Source of the DNA: Lycium barbarum
Lineage: Eukaryota; Streptophyta; Magnoliopsida; Solanales; Solanaceae
DNA: 64,000 bases
Direction: 5' to 3'
NCBI RefSeq assembly: GCF_019175385.1
Contig: NC_083340.1
Location: forward strand, 17,682,336-17,746,335
Shown: one piece after another, positions 24,801-35,224 of the stretch
Layout of the letters: every line of letters starts with the position of its first letter
Position numbering within the stretch: the first letter of the stretch is position 1
Translations under genes and position numbers: made by a program
Notes under the pieces: model-generated
What the model was told of the DNA's origin: nothing
Databases searched by the model: none
What the model saw: only the letters and a program-made list of their open reading frames with translations

Positions 24801-26483
24801 TGCATTTGGCTGCTACAATTTGATGTCAAAACCATGCCAAGTGAACCACTGGTTTTAAAAGGAAGCAGGTGCTTCATTTGATGAGAATTCAATGTTAAGC
24901 CCAACTGTTACTGTTTGAAATATCTATAAATTGAGTTTTTTTTTTCTCTCTGTGTTCAGCCTAATTAGCTGGTTAGAATATTTTCAGTACAATTGCTTCG
25001 ATTCTGTTAAGGTACTGAGGTTGTATATCTACGTATATATAAGATATATTTCAAATATACCAAAATATACGCAGTATGTATACAGTCTGTTGATTTGTTC
25101 GAGTTTGTACCTCACATGTTTGACTTTGTTTATTGATTGTACACTAATCCTTTCTTTCCATTCTTATGCATGAACATCGCATACGAATCCAAACGACCCG
25201 TCATCTCCCACATTTTGGCGTCGGGCTAAAAGCCCAACACAACTCTCCTCTTCAAGTCAGCCAAACCAGGAAATAAAATTTGGGCCAAAGCCCAATCGGT
25301 GTGAACAACAACAGTAGTGGACAGCAATATTCTTTAATGGGCTGAGCCCATTTGCATCATTCTATTTATTTTTTATGTGCATTTAACGTGTATTTTATGA
25401 TTAACATTGTGTTTGCTAATTGAGGTAGACTTTAGTAACATTAAGGATTTTATTTTAGTTGTGGGTAGTTAATTCAAAGAGAAAATTAACAATTAGCGTC
25501 ATTAGTTTATGTCGAAATTATTTATTATCCATAATATTTATCTTTTAGAATAATTTATTTTCAAAGTATCATGACTATATATTTTTGACTAAGGGAACCA
25601 AATTATACTTACTATTTTAGAAGTTTTTTTTAGAACGCCCCAAATTTTACACTAATTCAGCTTATTCTAAGAAATAAAGGCAAAATTAGTTTCTAACGGA
25701 ATAACTTTCCACTTTAGTTCCTTCCAACACTTAAAATACATATTTGTCTAAGATAGCTTTTAAAACTTTTTATTAAATAACTCTTTTAAATTTTAGTCAC
25801 CTTTTTTTCAAATACATATAAACATCACATATCCTGTTTCTTTAAATTTATTTTAACTAAAACTTTCCTTATTTTTTATGAAAATTATTATGTTTCTATA
25901 AATATTATTTCAAACAACACTATTACACTTTCATTTTAAAACAGTAACAACATTTATAAGTCATATTTCAAAACAGCATTAAGAATAGTCTTTTATACAA
26001 ATTATTATTATTATTTTACAGATTTTATTTTAAATAGCATTCTTACATATCTATCTATAACTTTAGCCATACTTACAAAACTGCTTTCCTTTTTTCTATA
26101 ATACTATAGTTATATTTAGCCTAATTAATTTTAAGTCCGGTCGGTTAACCATTGTTAATGGGTCTTAAAGGGCGCCTAATACCTTCCCTTTAGACTAATT
26201 GAACCCTTACCTAGAATCTTAAGTTTCGCAGACCTTAAACAGAGCTAACTTTAGAAAATAACTTTAATAAACTTTAGGTGTCCTAATTCACCATAAATAA
26301 TTAGGTGGCGACTCCTTAACAAACGAAAAAAAATAGGAATCCCCAATATGTCGTACCTCTACTTTAACTCCCGGGTTAAAAAGGGGTGTGACAATTAACA
26401 TCATTTTCTGTTTTCATTCTTCACTATCAATAATTGACAAACTGTTTAATAAATGGCAAATGAAATAGAATAGTTAACAGAGA

Positions 26484-26525
<42 letters not shown>

Positions 26526-27636
26526 CTTTTTCCAGAATCTGTTTCACGATGAAGTTTTTATGTTCTTCAAATTGCGTCACTGTTATGAACTTTAATAATC
26601 CAACGAAGTTTTTATGTTCTTCAAGTTGGACTAGAAAAATTTCAACGGAGTAGAAAACCAGAAGGTTTTAGTCTCCAAAACAGAATACAGATTAAAATAT
26701 ATAAGCAATAATTTCCTTAAGATTGTTATTAAATCTGTATTGCAAAGAATACTTTGAACCAGTAAGTTAGACTAATTCCTGAAACAGAAAACAGAATATG
26801 TCCAGTTTCTGCAAAACTGTAGAAAACGAAATTAATAGAAACTGAAAAATAATATGAACAGTATATGGAAAACCAAATCAAGCCCATTGAATTCACAGTG
26901 TGTCCTTAAGAAAATTATTCCCCTCAATGTACCCGAGGTTTTGGAATCTTTCCTCCCAGGATAGAACGATTTACTCACCAAAATAGCATTACAGCAAATT
27001 CAGGTGACTACGAACCACTCGAAGGTAGTATGTCACACGAGAGTTTTTAAGAAGTGCAGAGAAAGAAGAAGATGAATATCAGAAAATTTCATAAGGAAAA
27101 ATTCTGAGGATCAACAGAAATATATAGCCTGTTTGGGAAAAGGTTTGCAACTTTTCAGAAAAGTTTGCAACCTTTAAGAAAAATTCCGTTGAAAAAACGG
27201 AGGGAAATATTTTAAATTAATCCGGGAGGATCTTTAATTAATTAATTAAATAAATAATAATTAATTAAATAATTAAAATTAAAGGAAATTTGGTCCAAAA
27301 AGATTATCAATCAAATCATTTGACCGAAGCCGAGCCGAGCGACGACGGCGCAAGGGGAGACCCTCTTCTTGACCCTTTAACAACACGAAGGAGTGCTTCT
27401 ACTTTTAAGTAGGAGAACTTTTCTTTCCACCATCTATGAGGAAAAAATGTCTATTTCATAAAGCAAGAGGGAACAACTCATTTTCCCCCCCACTTCTTTT
27501 CCCTTCATTTCTCATTCAACCTATCAATTAAACCAAACACTTGTTTGCATTGTAATGTCTCAAAGTCTAACACCATTCTCTCTCACTCCTTTGGCAGGTG
27601 ACGCTTTCTGGGAACTTCCTTGACGCGGACATCTAA
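11084..27636 (+). CDS. DRE2: Anamorsin homolog DRE2 (CIAPIN1), cytosolic Fe-S cluster assembly
   Basis: Seven exons with consistent phases: 11084-11231, 13105-13259, 13343-13420, 13996-14155, 14248-14381, 15125-15199, 27598-27636 (262 codons plus stop; Arabidopsis DRE2 is of similar length). The N-terminal methyltransferase-like part includes [11 protein letters not shown] and [10 protein letters not shown]. The C-terminal iron-sulfur part has both family motifs intact: [15 protein letters not shown] (Cx8Cx2CxC) and [15 protein letters not shown] (Cx2Cx7Cx2C), the latter across the exon 5-6 junction. The end is [15 protein letters not shown]2 passes electrons from a TAH18/ATR3-type reductase to the cytosolic Fe-S assembly pathway. 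Intron 2 has a GC donor (GCGAGT). The last intron (15,200-27,597) contains a Copia element in antisense orientation. No ATG precedes exon 1: the codon before GAC reads TAG, which is also a splice acceptor, so the start is in an unseen upstream exon or lost. Confidence 0.88.
11785..11955. repeat. GGCG-type repeat remnant in DRE2 intron 1
   Basis: Words such as CGCTTTAGGCACGCTTATGCC, AAAGTAAAGTGCAGG and TATGGGCTCTCTCTTTAAGAGG resemble parts of the element at 9,997-10,870. Too diverged for firm borders. Confidence 0.3.
12300..12740 (+). other. Possible gene-fragment exons inside DRE2 intron 1
   Basis: Three short open stretches look protein-like: [15 protein letters not shown] (12,386-12,430), [20 protein letters not shown] (12,496-12,555) and [18 protein letters not shown] (12,679-12,732, followed by a GT-containing end). 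All are hydrophilic with heptad-like leucines and could be exons of a coiled-coil protein brought in by a transposon. The frames are not joined by obvious splice sites and I do not recognise the family. Confidence 0.25.
15200..16814. other. 5' part of DRE2 last intron (native sequence)
   Basis: T-rich intron sequence with a poly-T run at 15,847-15,875. A short partial duplication sits at about 16,262-16,392, with TGGCGGATCCTAAATACAGG and TGGTGGATCCTAAATACAGG about 67 bp apart. No coding exon was found before the Copia target site. Confidence 0.6.
16815..16819. repeat. Target-site duplication CTTGT (left)
   Basis: CTTGT directly before the left LTR is repeated at 27,540-27,544 directly after the right LTR. 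This five-base duplication marks one insertion event for the whole 10.7 kb block. Confidence 0.9.
16820..17693 (-). repeat. Copia 3' LTR (left copy)
   Basis: Matches 26,724-27,539 along its whole length, with shared words such as GAAAACAGAATCTG, GGATAGAACGATTTACTCAC and GGAGTGCTTCTACTTTTAAG. Its ends are TG...CA in the minus orientation. Confidence 0.9.
17694..17705 (-). promoter_or_regulatory. Polypurine tract of the Copia element
   Basis: The minus strand reads ATGTGGGGGAT immediately before the TGTTGGG start of the 3' LTR, the expected plus-strand primer for reverse transcription. Confidence 0.8.
18277..20216 (-). pseudogene. Copia reverse transcriptase and RNase H (broken)
   Basis: On the minus strand the RT region shows [34 protein letters not shown] and [19 protein letters not shown], then after frameshifts [16 protein letters not shown] with the catalytic YVDD, and [13 protein letters not shown]. 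The RNase H part shows [33 protein letters not shown] and [16 protein letters not shown]. The frame breaks near 19,380-19,400 (after PEGFVF), at about 18,920, between the GYSDANW and CDSQAAI segments (18,580-18,664), and upstream at 20,216. The protein is thus distributed over several frames and cannot be made intact. The 5' part (20,216-19,850) is the integrase C-terminus/linker with [10 protein letters not shown] and [12 protein letters not shown]. Confidence 0.88.
20213..21290 (-). pseudogene. Copia protease and integrase (broken)
   Basis: The frame from 21,287 has [12 protein letters not shown], the aspartic protease DSG motif. The GAG-pre-integrase zinc-binding segment follows ([12 protein letters not shown] with CEIC), then the integrase core ([31 protein letters not shown]). 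A frameshift near 20,480 moves the rest ([32 protein letters not shown]) into another frame, and a second one lies near 20,230. The gag-to-protease junction has a TGA (21,288-21,290) where relatives have a sense codon. The D, D and E catalytic positions are still visible across the two frames. Confidence 0.88.
21291..22264 (-). pseudogene. Copia gag with zinc knuckle (broken)
   Basis: The N-terminal part contains [20 protein letters not shown] and [11 protein letters not shown] one-base loss near 21,735 shifts the frame, and the second half continues with [20 protein letters not shown] and the CCHC knuckle [14 protein letters not shown]. The true start codon lies across the solo-LTR insertion at about 26,420 (ATG followed by AAAACAGAAAATGATG on the minus strand), so the first eight or so codons are 4.1 kb away. 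Gag packages the element RNA. Confidence 0.88.
22262..22266. repeat. Target-site duplication CAATT (left; right copy 26,392-26,396)
   Basis: CAATT occurs immediately before the left end and immediately after the right end of the 4.1 kb insertion. The flanking gag codons become continuous in frame when the insertion and one copy are ignored. Confidence 0.8.
22267..26391 (+). mobile_element. Solo LTR (4.1 kb, Tat/Ogre-like) inside Copia gag
   Basis: It is bounded by a perfect CAATT duplication (22,262-22,266 and 26,392-26,396) that interrupts Copia gag. The left end is TTGTCCCCCCTTTATTT and the right end is AAAAAGGGGTGTGA (a TG...CA reading is also possible because of overlap with the duplication). 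The last 300 bp carry GGCGCCTAATACC, TTAGGTGGCGACTCC and CCCGGGTTAAAAAGGGG, words I associate with long LTRs of plant Tat/Ogre elements. A TATA-like CCATAAAAGG at about 22,971 precedes a pyrimidine-rich leader, supporting plus orientation. No gag-pol coding sequence is present. Confidence 0.75.
26486..26523. repeat. (TA)n microsatellite
   Basis: About 19 uninterrupted TA units in the Copia 5' leader region between gag and the 5' LTR. Confidence 0.9.
26724..27539 (-). repeat. Copia 5' LTR (right copy)
   Basis: Direct copy of 16,820-17,693. It is followed by the second CTTGT duplication (27,540-27,544) and, 53 bp further, by the last DRE2 exon. Confidence 0.9.
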
Positions 27637-28680
27637 TTTCAGACAATAACAGTTATATTTAGGTCAAAGATTTGTTTGTTCATTTTCTTTTGGTTGACGT
27701 GAGATAAGTGAATATGTACTCATGTCGAAGGGAGTGAAACAACAGCGTTCTGTGAAATGCTGTTAGATCGTTAAGAGTTGTTAGAAAAGACATGGATTTA
27801 CACGACAGAATGGGAAAATACTGACAGATATTGCTACTTCTGTGTGACCAAAGCTTTAACTTGTTGGGGTGAATTATAGATAATTTATTTTAGCAGAGCT
27901 GGCCTTTTTGGAATAACATGCTCGTTTTAAGTACTCGTAGGAGGACATACGTAGATGGTATATATTCCCATTAGGTGGGAACTGGGAAGCTGCCAATCAT
28001 TATGGGGTAAAGGACGTACTTCCACATAAGTGGTTTGAAGTTGGGACACAAGTATTACAAAAGACTGCTATAGTGCTATGTGGTTTGAGTTTTGATTAGA
28101 CATGAAGTATAGATTATCATTTTGAAACATGAATAAGAAAAAAATAACTTAAAGAACAGATTTTTTGAGGTAAAAACTGCAAGTAGAAGTAACTTTATAG
28201 GAATTTTTGTTTGTCAGTTGTAAGAATTGTCTATAGATGATAAACTGATAATTATCTATAAACTACACATACATCTAAGTTGGTCGAACAAAATTACGAT
28301 GTAGTAAAATATTTTTACTATCCAAAATGTAGGAGGGATAGAGTATTTGATACTAGCAAATGGAAACATGAGCTTCATTATTTGTATAAACAGTTTCACG
28401 AACATTGTTTTAGCAAACAGCGATGCAAGTGCAATTTCATTCTCCACTTAATTGATTCATCAGCTTACAGTTGGCTCTTTCAACCAGTACGCGATTAAAA
28501 AGGACATGCGAAAGTCATTCCTCACATCTTGACCCATTTCAATCCGTTTAATTGCTTGTTAAAAATGGATTAACTCTGGGGGGTTAAAATTGAGTTGGAT
28601 GGATTATTGAATTTGGGTTCAATTTATCACCATTTCTCGTAGCACTGGGACTACATCCGTCACTATTGACAGCTTTTATC
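27637..28680. other. DRE2 3' UTR and intergenic DNA
   Basis: Begins as the presumed DRE2 3' UTR. No AATAAA could be assigned with confidence. The small open frame at 28,280-28,498 has no recognisable domain. Nothing else seen. Confidence 0.35.
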
Positions 28681-28681
28681 G

Positions 28682-29948
28682 AAATACTAGCATCGCACGG
28701 GCCGACGTGTTTATTCACTTTAATTAATCAGTTTTTAAGGTTTGTATTTTGTAAATAATTTTTAAAAATTTGTCATTGTCATAACAAAGAAAGTTGTTCA
28801 TCGATGTGAAAAAGAAAATTAGTAAGAAGGTGAGGAAAAATTAATATTTTGATCCTAGATTTTTTCTTTTAAATTCTTTAATATCTCATATGTATACCGA
28901 CAAGTTAATATCCATCTCAATTAATTAACTGTTCAGATCCAAACATAAGAACCATTGTGTTGTATATATTGGATTTTTTAAACGAAAAACTAATAAAATA
29001 TTTTTATTAAATTAATTAAAAAATATGTTAATATGGGGTAAATTAGTTACATTATAATTTTTTATATTAACAATTATAGATAAAAAAAAATTGTTACAGA
29101 GAAGTCAAAATTAGAAAGATATATGCTATATCGTAAATCACCAAATTAATTCTTAAATAACGTGAAAAGTCAAAAGTAACTGTCCACGTTAACATATCAA
29201 GAGAAAGAAATTTTTCTTCTTATTATTTTACCCTTCAAATTAATTATTGATTTTCAAATCACTTTCTAAGGCTACTGAGACTATACTACACTAATAAATA
29301 TGAATATTATGATAAAATATATACTTCATTTATTAATTCTTAAAGAACGTGAAAAGTCAAAAGTGAACAAGTAAAAGTGGACGGAGGAAATAAATATGTC
29401 GAAGAATTGTTCGTCCTGTCTTCACATTTAAAGTATTGAGAAAGAAGGAAAACGGGGATAAAAGTCGCTCCCTTTATTAGAGAGAAATAGGAATACGATA
29501 GTAAAATACATCTTTTATGATTTCTTAAGGGTCATGTAAAACGGAAAGTGGGCAAGTAATATGGGACAGAGGGAGTATATATTTTACCATAATATTCATA
29601 TGTATTGGTGTATAATGTCAATAGCCTTGGAAAATGATTTGAAAATGAGTAATTAATGTGAAGGGTATAATTAATAATAAGAAGAAAAATCAACGTGGAC
29701 AGTAAAAGTGCACGGACGGTGCATACATGTATACATGAGTAGACAATAAATATTCAGTACTATGATATATGTCCACATGGAATTAAAATGTAGTTGGTTA
29801 AAGTGTACAATTTATTGTCCACGTGGAATTAAAAGTAGTTGGTTGAAGTGTACAATTTATATAACTCTTGGTACAAGTATTCATTGCGTGTACAATTTGT
29901 AAAGCTTGTGTACAAGCATTTTATGTTGTGTTCGTCCACTCACCACAC
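28682..29948 (+). mobile_element. Non-autonomous element with Stowaway-like repeats, copy 1
   Basis: The left end reads ATACTAGCATCGCACGGGCC and the right end CTTATATATAATAG after TGTTGTGTTCGTCCACTC. The same kinds of ends recur at 31,700, 49,840 and 51,750. The interior carries CTTAAAGAACGTGAAAAGTC and ATGGGACAGAGGGAGTA words. The GGGACGGAGGGAGTA form is the inverse of the Stowaway MITE terminus CTCCCTCCGTCCC. A Helitron-like origin is possible from the conserved ends but no hairpin plus CTRR end was shown. Confidence 0.45.
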
Positions 29949-31695
29949 TTATATATAATAGAAATAAAGAAAAATATAGAATAGGAAAATAGACATATAT
30001 TTTTAGTAATGTAGTCAAGTAATATGGGACGAAGGAAGTACTCCATTTATTAATTCTTAAAGAATGTGAAAAGTTGAGTATAGTAATTTGGCCAAGTAAT
30101 ATGGAACGAAGAGAATACTTCATTTATTAATTAATTCTTAAAGAATGTAAAAAGTCAATTATAGTAATGTGGCCAAGTAATATGGAACGAAGGGAGTACT
30201 TCATTTATTAATTCTTAAAGAACGTGAAAAGTCAAGTAATTTGCCCAATTAAAAAAGAGAATAAATATTCAGTACTATAATATATGTCTACGTGAGATTT
30301 ATTAATTCTTAAAGAACATGAAAAGTCAAAAGTGAACAAGTAAAAGTGCACGGAGGAAATAAATAAATGTATACGTGTATACATGAGAAGAGAATAAATA
30401 TTAAGTACTATGACATATGTCCACGTGAGATAAAAAAGTAGTTGGTTAAAGAGTACAAAGCCAAGTAATATGGGACGGAGGGAGTACTTCATTTATTAAT
30501 TCTTAAAGAACATGAAAAGTCAAGTATAGTAATGTGGCCAAGTAATATGGGACGAAGGGAGTACTCTATTTATTAATTCTTAAAGAACGTGAAAAGTCAA
30601 GTAATATGGGACGGAAGGAATACTTCATTTATTAATTTTTAAAGAACGTGAAAAGTCAAAAATGAATAAGTAAAAGTGCACGGAGGACAGAAATATGTGT
30701 CGGAGAATTAAAATTGAAGAGCATACATGTATATATGAGAAGAGAATAAATATTCAGCAAGAACGTGAAAAGTCAAAAGTAAACAAGTAAAAGTGCACGG
30801 AGGAAATAAATATGTGTCGGAGAATTAAAATTGAAGTGCATACGTGTATACATGAGAAGAGAATAAATATTAAGTACTATAACATATGTCCCCGTGGGAT
30901 TTATTAATTCTTAAAGAACGTGAAAAGTCAAAAGTAAACAAGTAAAAGTGCACAGCAAAAATAAATTTGTGTAGGAGAATTAAAATTGAACTGCATACGT
31001 CTATACATGAGAAAGGAATAAATATTTTTAGCAAGAACGTGAAAAGCCAAAAGTGAACAAGTAAAAGTACACGGAGAAAAATAAATGTGTCGGAGAATTA
31101 CATTTGAAGTGCATATAGAATAGAAAAATAGACATATATTTTCAGTAATGTAGACAAGTAATATGAGACGAAGGAAATACTCTATTTATTAATTCTTAAA
31201 GAATGTGAAAAGTCGAGCATAGTAATGTGGCCAAGTAATATGAGGCGAAGGGAGTACTTCATTTATTAATTAATTCTTAAAGAACTAGTATAGTAATGTG
31301 GCCAAGTAATATGGAACGAAGGGAGAATTTCATTTATTAATTCTTAAAGAACGTGAAAAGGCAAGTAATTTGCCCAAGTAAATAAGAGAATAAATATTCA
31401 GTACTATAACATATGTCTACGTGAGATTTATTAATTCTTAAAGAACGTGAAAAGTCAAAAGTAAACAAGTAAAAGTGTATGGAGGAAACAAATAAGTGCA
31501 TACGTGTATACATGAGAAGAGAATAAATATTAAGTACTATGACATATGGTCACGTGAGACAAAAAAGTAGTTGGTTAGAGAGTACAAGTTATATAGTTTT
31601 TAGTATAAACATTCATTGAGTGTACAATTTCTAAAGTTGTTGGTACAAGCATGGGAAGCTGTGTTAGTCCTCCTTCCATGCTTATATTTCTATTA
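29949..31695 (+). repeat. Tandem array of Stowaway-like units, copy 2
   Basis: At least fifteen partial units of about 75-160 bp. Each is built from ATTTATTAATTCTTAAAGAA, CGTGAAAAGTCAAAAGTGAA, GTAAAAGTGCACGGAGGAAA, GTGTCGGAGAATTAAAATTG, TACATGAGAAGAGAATAAAT and GCCAAGTAATATGGGACG blocks in varying order. It ends with GTACAAGCATGGGAAGCTGTG at about 31,663, the same end as the copies at 45.1 kb and 51.7 kb. Non-coding; no transposase. Confidence 0.7.
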
Positions 31696-32995
31696 TATAT
31701 ACTAGACGGCGTGTGCCCGTGGTGCGCACGGACCCAACACTTTGGATTATAGTGTATTTATGTGTATGTAGTTGTGTTTGGGTAGTGATAATATATATAT
31801 ATATATATATTATATTGCTAATAAACATATATAAGTTTGCACTGTTTATATATATATATATATACACACACACTATGTTCAAAACACAATTAATATAACA
31901 TTGTAGTTTGTGCTCCGTATCCAAAACTTTATTATATTAGTGTTTGCAACAAATACAAAGTTGGCAAAAATTTATTAATACTTTTTAAAAGAGCAGGCTT
32001 ATTTAAAAGGAAACTGTTTTTCCCTCTTTGAAATAAAACAATAGCAATATTTAAGCATCAGTTAATATTTTAAATTTTAATTCGATTAATTTAAAGGTGT
32101 AAAATATTCTATTGTTAATGTATGTAGATTGGACCTAAACAATACTTATTATTTTTTATCAAATAGTGATTTGGATAATTCTAATTCAAATTATTAAATT
32201 AATTTTACATGTTTAAAACGAAACAAAGTAGAAATTTGATTTTCTATTTAAACGAAGAACTACTATTTTTTAATTTTTGGTAAATATTCTTGGTTTAGCT
32301 CATTTTACTTGTCATGTTGTCTTTTGCACGGTTTTTTAAGGAAACATCAATTATAATTATAATTTGACTAACTTACCTTATTAATTATTTGATCTCCAGT
32401 TAATATTATTTTTTCTTTTATGACATTAATCTGTTTTCACATTTATTAGAGTAAGAATAAAAATGAAAAAGAATTAAATTCTATCTTATTTTAAAATATA
32501 AATATTTTAAGTATATTTATTTTAGTAAACATAACAAATAAATGACATGGCGGAATAGCAAATACAACAGTTAAATATCTAGATTAGATCTCAGGCTAAT
32601 ATAAGAAAAGAAAGAAAATTGTATGATTTGGCTACTTAACCTTTTAAAGAAAAGCAATAAGATGGGGTCTATGTTTTTTGCTGTACAATAATTTCATTTT
32701 CTCCCACTAATGGGTCGATACACATGTGGCAATGAATCCTTCATTATCGACTTAATGGGAATACTTTGGGAATTACATGAATATTGTTTGATTTTTTAAT
32801 ATGGGGTGCACGTTTTTTTTTTTACATTGCTTGTTTTTTTAATATCGGGTCCACTTTTGTGTTTTTAATATTGTTTGGTGTTTTTAGTATGGGGGTGGGG
32901 TCTATTTTTTCCCCCCATTTTTTTAATATTGCTTGGTGTTTTTAGTATGGGGCCCGCCTGATTTTTTTTTTTAAATGATAACTAACGACGAAGCA
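31696..32995. other. AT-rich region with a short tandem repeat next to the Gypsy element
   Basis: It starts with TACTAGACGGCGTGTGCCCG, another copy of the repeated 5' end seen at 28,682 and 49,840. At 32,800-32,970 four loose copies of a 50-60 bp unit recur (TTTTTAATATTG, TTGGTGTTTTTAGTATGGGG, GGTCCAC/GGTCTA). No gene is seen. Confidence 0.45.
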
Positions 32996-35009
32996 TGCAT
33001 AACACCTCGTAGCTTCAGGCGAAGGTTTGACTCATAAGATGATAAATGGAACCAATATGAGGGTTATAGGAAGTGTTTTGAAAACTAATCAAGTCATAAG
33101 AAATGTCTTGGGCAAAGCAAAGTTGGAAGCCACTCTACGGGGCATGTTTGCAAATGAGTTTGTAGAAGGTCTTACTTCCTACGACCATAACCCCTTTATT
33201 AATTTGGAATTTGGGAAAACTTCCTAAATGAAAGTTGTATCCCTTTAAAATATCTTTCCAACGGTATATTATGGGGGTCAGGGGACATCTGTACAAAAAG
33301 TTATGACTTACTGAAGGAGTACAGAGCAGTCTGTTCACTAGTCATGTTATACAAACTACTTATACGGCCCATATAATTTTATACGGACCGTATAAGTCGT
33401 CCGTACTTCATGACGCTCGAAATCGATGTTCTGTTTAGCCATGATGAAATATGGTCATATTATACGGACCGTATAATACGTCCATATAACTTCCGCCTCA
33501 CTTTTGTATAAATTCAAGCCTTGAGTTCTTTTATTTCATTATTCACAATTCCAAGCCCTAGCAACAATCCAAAACATCAAGGTAAATCAATCCAAACCCT
33601 TCCAACTCAATTCTAACATATACTCTAATCATCTAAGCAAGAAATCATTGTTCCTAAACTAGGGTTTTCAAGAAAACCTATCTCAAGGTTCAAGAATTCA
33701 AGATTTTGGAAATCTTCTTCAAGTTAAAATCTTTAATTCAAGTTTGTAGCATTACCAGGTATGTAGAGTTACTATCTACGTGTGGGAACATCATTGTTCT
33801 TCCCCACGCCTCATAATCCATAAATTATGATTCTTTACGAAAACTAGGGTTTCTATACCATGCTCATGATAACCGTAGGTCCATGTCCATGATTATATTA
33901 TCTATGAATTGTTATAATTACATCATTGAGTTCTTAATATTTCTTTATGATTATTAAGAATCTGTCTGTAATCTATGAAAAACCCATATATCTCATTCCA
34001 TGGGTTCATGCATGCTAGTTTATGATATATTATGCTATTTCAAGAAAATACTATACATGTTTTACAAGTTCATGCAAGCAAGCTATAATTCATGATATCC
34101 ATGTACAAGCAAGTTATATTCATGAAAACCATGGGCATCAAGTGCCACTTATTTTACATGTTCAATTTTTTTGGAGTTGCTTTAATTACCGAGAAGGGCT
34201 TCAGATAGTCTGAAACTACGTAGCCACCGTAGGATGAGGATCGCTCCACCCATGTCCCGGACGATCTCTCATAATGACTGGATCCTTTCATATTTTATTA
34301 AATCTCATGTTCCCTGGCAAGGACTGAGTGTTCTGCTGGCGGGACGCAAGCATTAGACCATGGATCGGTTATAAGTTATTGCTCTCCCTACTTATGATAT
34401 TTTTACCATGTTATATATATTCATGTTCATGACCAGGTTTCAGTTCCTATCATTATTATTTCATGTCCCATGTTATTTCTTTCAGTTGCTTTACATACCA
34501 GTACATTCAATGTGCTAACGTCTCCTTTTATTGCCCGGGGGCCTGCATTTCACGATGCAGGTACGGATTTACAGGAAGACGCCTCTGCTCATTAGGATCT
34601 GCACGCACCAGCTTATTTGTGAGCCCCATCTCATTCGGGGTTTAGACATTGTCTTTCTTTATTTAGTTTTGCATCTAAAGGTATGCTGGGGGCCTTGTCC
34701 CAGCAAGTATGTTACGTGTTTCAGAATCATGTTAGAGGTTTCATAGACAATACAAGTGTCATGTCAGCCTTCCAGAGTTGGTTAGCCGGTTTGGCTTATT
34801 TATAATATTGTCCGCATTCATGACTTAACCAAGTACTTATGTTTAATATTATGACTTACTATGTTTTATAAAAGCTCATCATGCACTTCACGTTATATTT
34901 CCGCTCATGTATGCCCCATGATGATTTAGCAAGCCATGTGGTTCGCTCGGTCATATGCAGTCAGGCACCGAGTGCCGTGTTACGCCCAGGCCATGGTTCG
35001 GGCGTGACA
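32996..35009 (+). repeat. Gypsy 5' LTR
   Basis: About 2.0 kb, ending GGGCGTGACA just before the primer site. It contains two perfect 17-bp palindromes (33,379-33,395 and 33,460-33,476), each TTATACGG-A-CCGTATAA. The first bases (CATAACACC) are altered relative to the TGTAACACC start of the right LTR. Confidence 0.9.
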
Positions 35010-35014
35010 AAACT

Positions 35015-35026
35015 TGGTATCAGAGC
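35015..35026 (+). promoter_or_regulatory. Gypsy primer-binding site (tRNA-iMet)
   Basis: TGGTATCAGAGC five bases after the 5' LTR end, the standard minus-strand primer site. Confidence 0.9.
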
Positions 35027-35224
35027 CTAGGTTCAAGTGTCTTTAGGGAGTCTATGAAACCGTGTCCAGTGGGGTCACTTTTATATGTGTGAGGGCCCCA
35101 TACATATAACTAGTTGACCACTAAGACATTCAGGATTGTCTCACTTCTTTCATACTCTAGATCGTACAGTTAGAGCAGTACTTCAGGAATCCTTCTAACT
35201 CATGCGAATTTCGTATTTCAGAAA

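Larger units (their letters stand above)
16820..27539 (-). mobile_element. Ty1/Copia LTR retrotransposon, antisense in DRE2 intron 6
   Basis: Two direct LTRs (16,820-17,693 and 26,724-27,539) read on the minus strand from TGTTGGGTTTAATTG to GATTTAATAACA and are flanked by CTTGT duplications. A polypurine tract precedes the 3' LTR. The domain order gag, protease, integrase, reverse transcriptase, RNase H is that of Copia. All coding parts carry frameshifts or stops. Gag is further split by a 4.1 kb solo LTR (22,267-26,391). The LTR lengths differ (874 and 816 bp) through small indels and a shortened AATTAATTAA-rich block. The canonical TGGTATCAGAGC primer site is not seen next to the 5' LTR, so the primer is unknown. 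The element lies opposite to DRE2 transcription. Confidence 0.92.

Noticed and set aside
28280..28498. 72-codon open frame (MVEQNYDVVKYFYY...)
   Set aside because: Looks somewhat protein-like but no family is recognised and there are no supporting splice or promoter signals.
33027..33227. 66-codon frame in the Gypsy LTR, with a counterpart in the other LTR
   Set aside because: Repeated only because the LTRs are copies; the frame differs between them and there is no domain.
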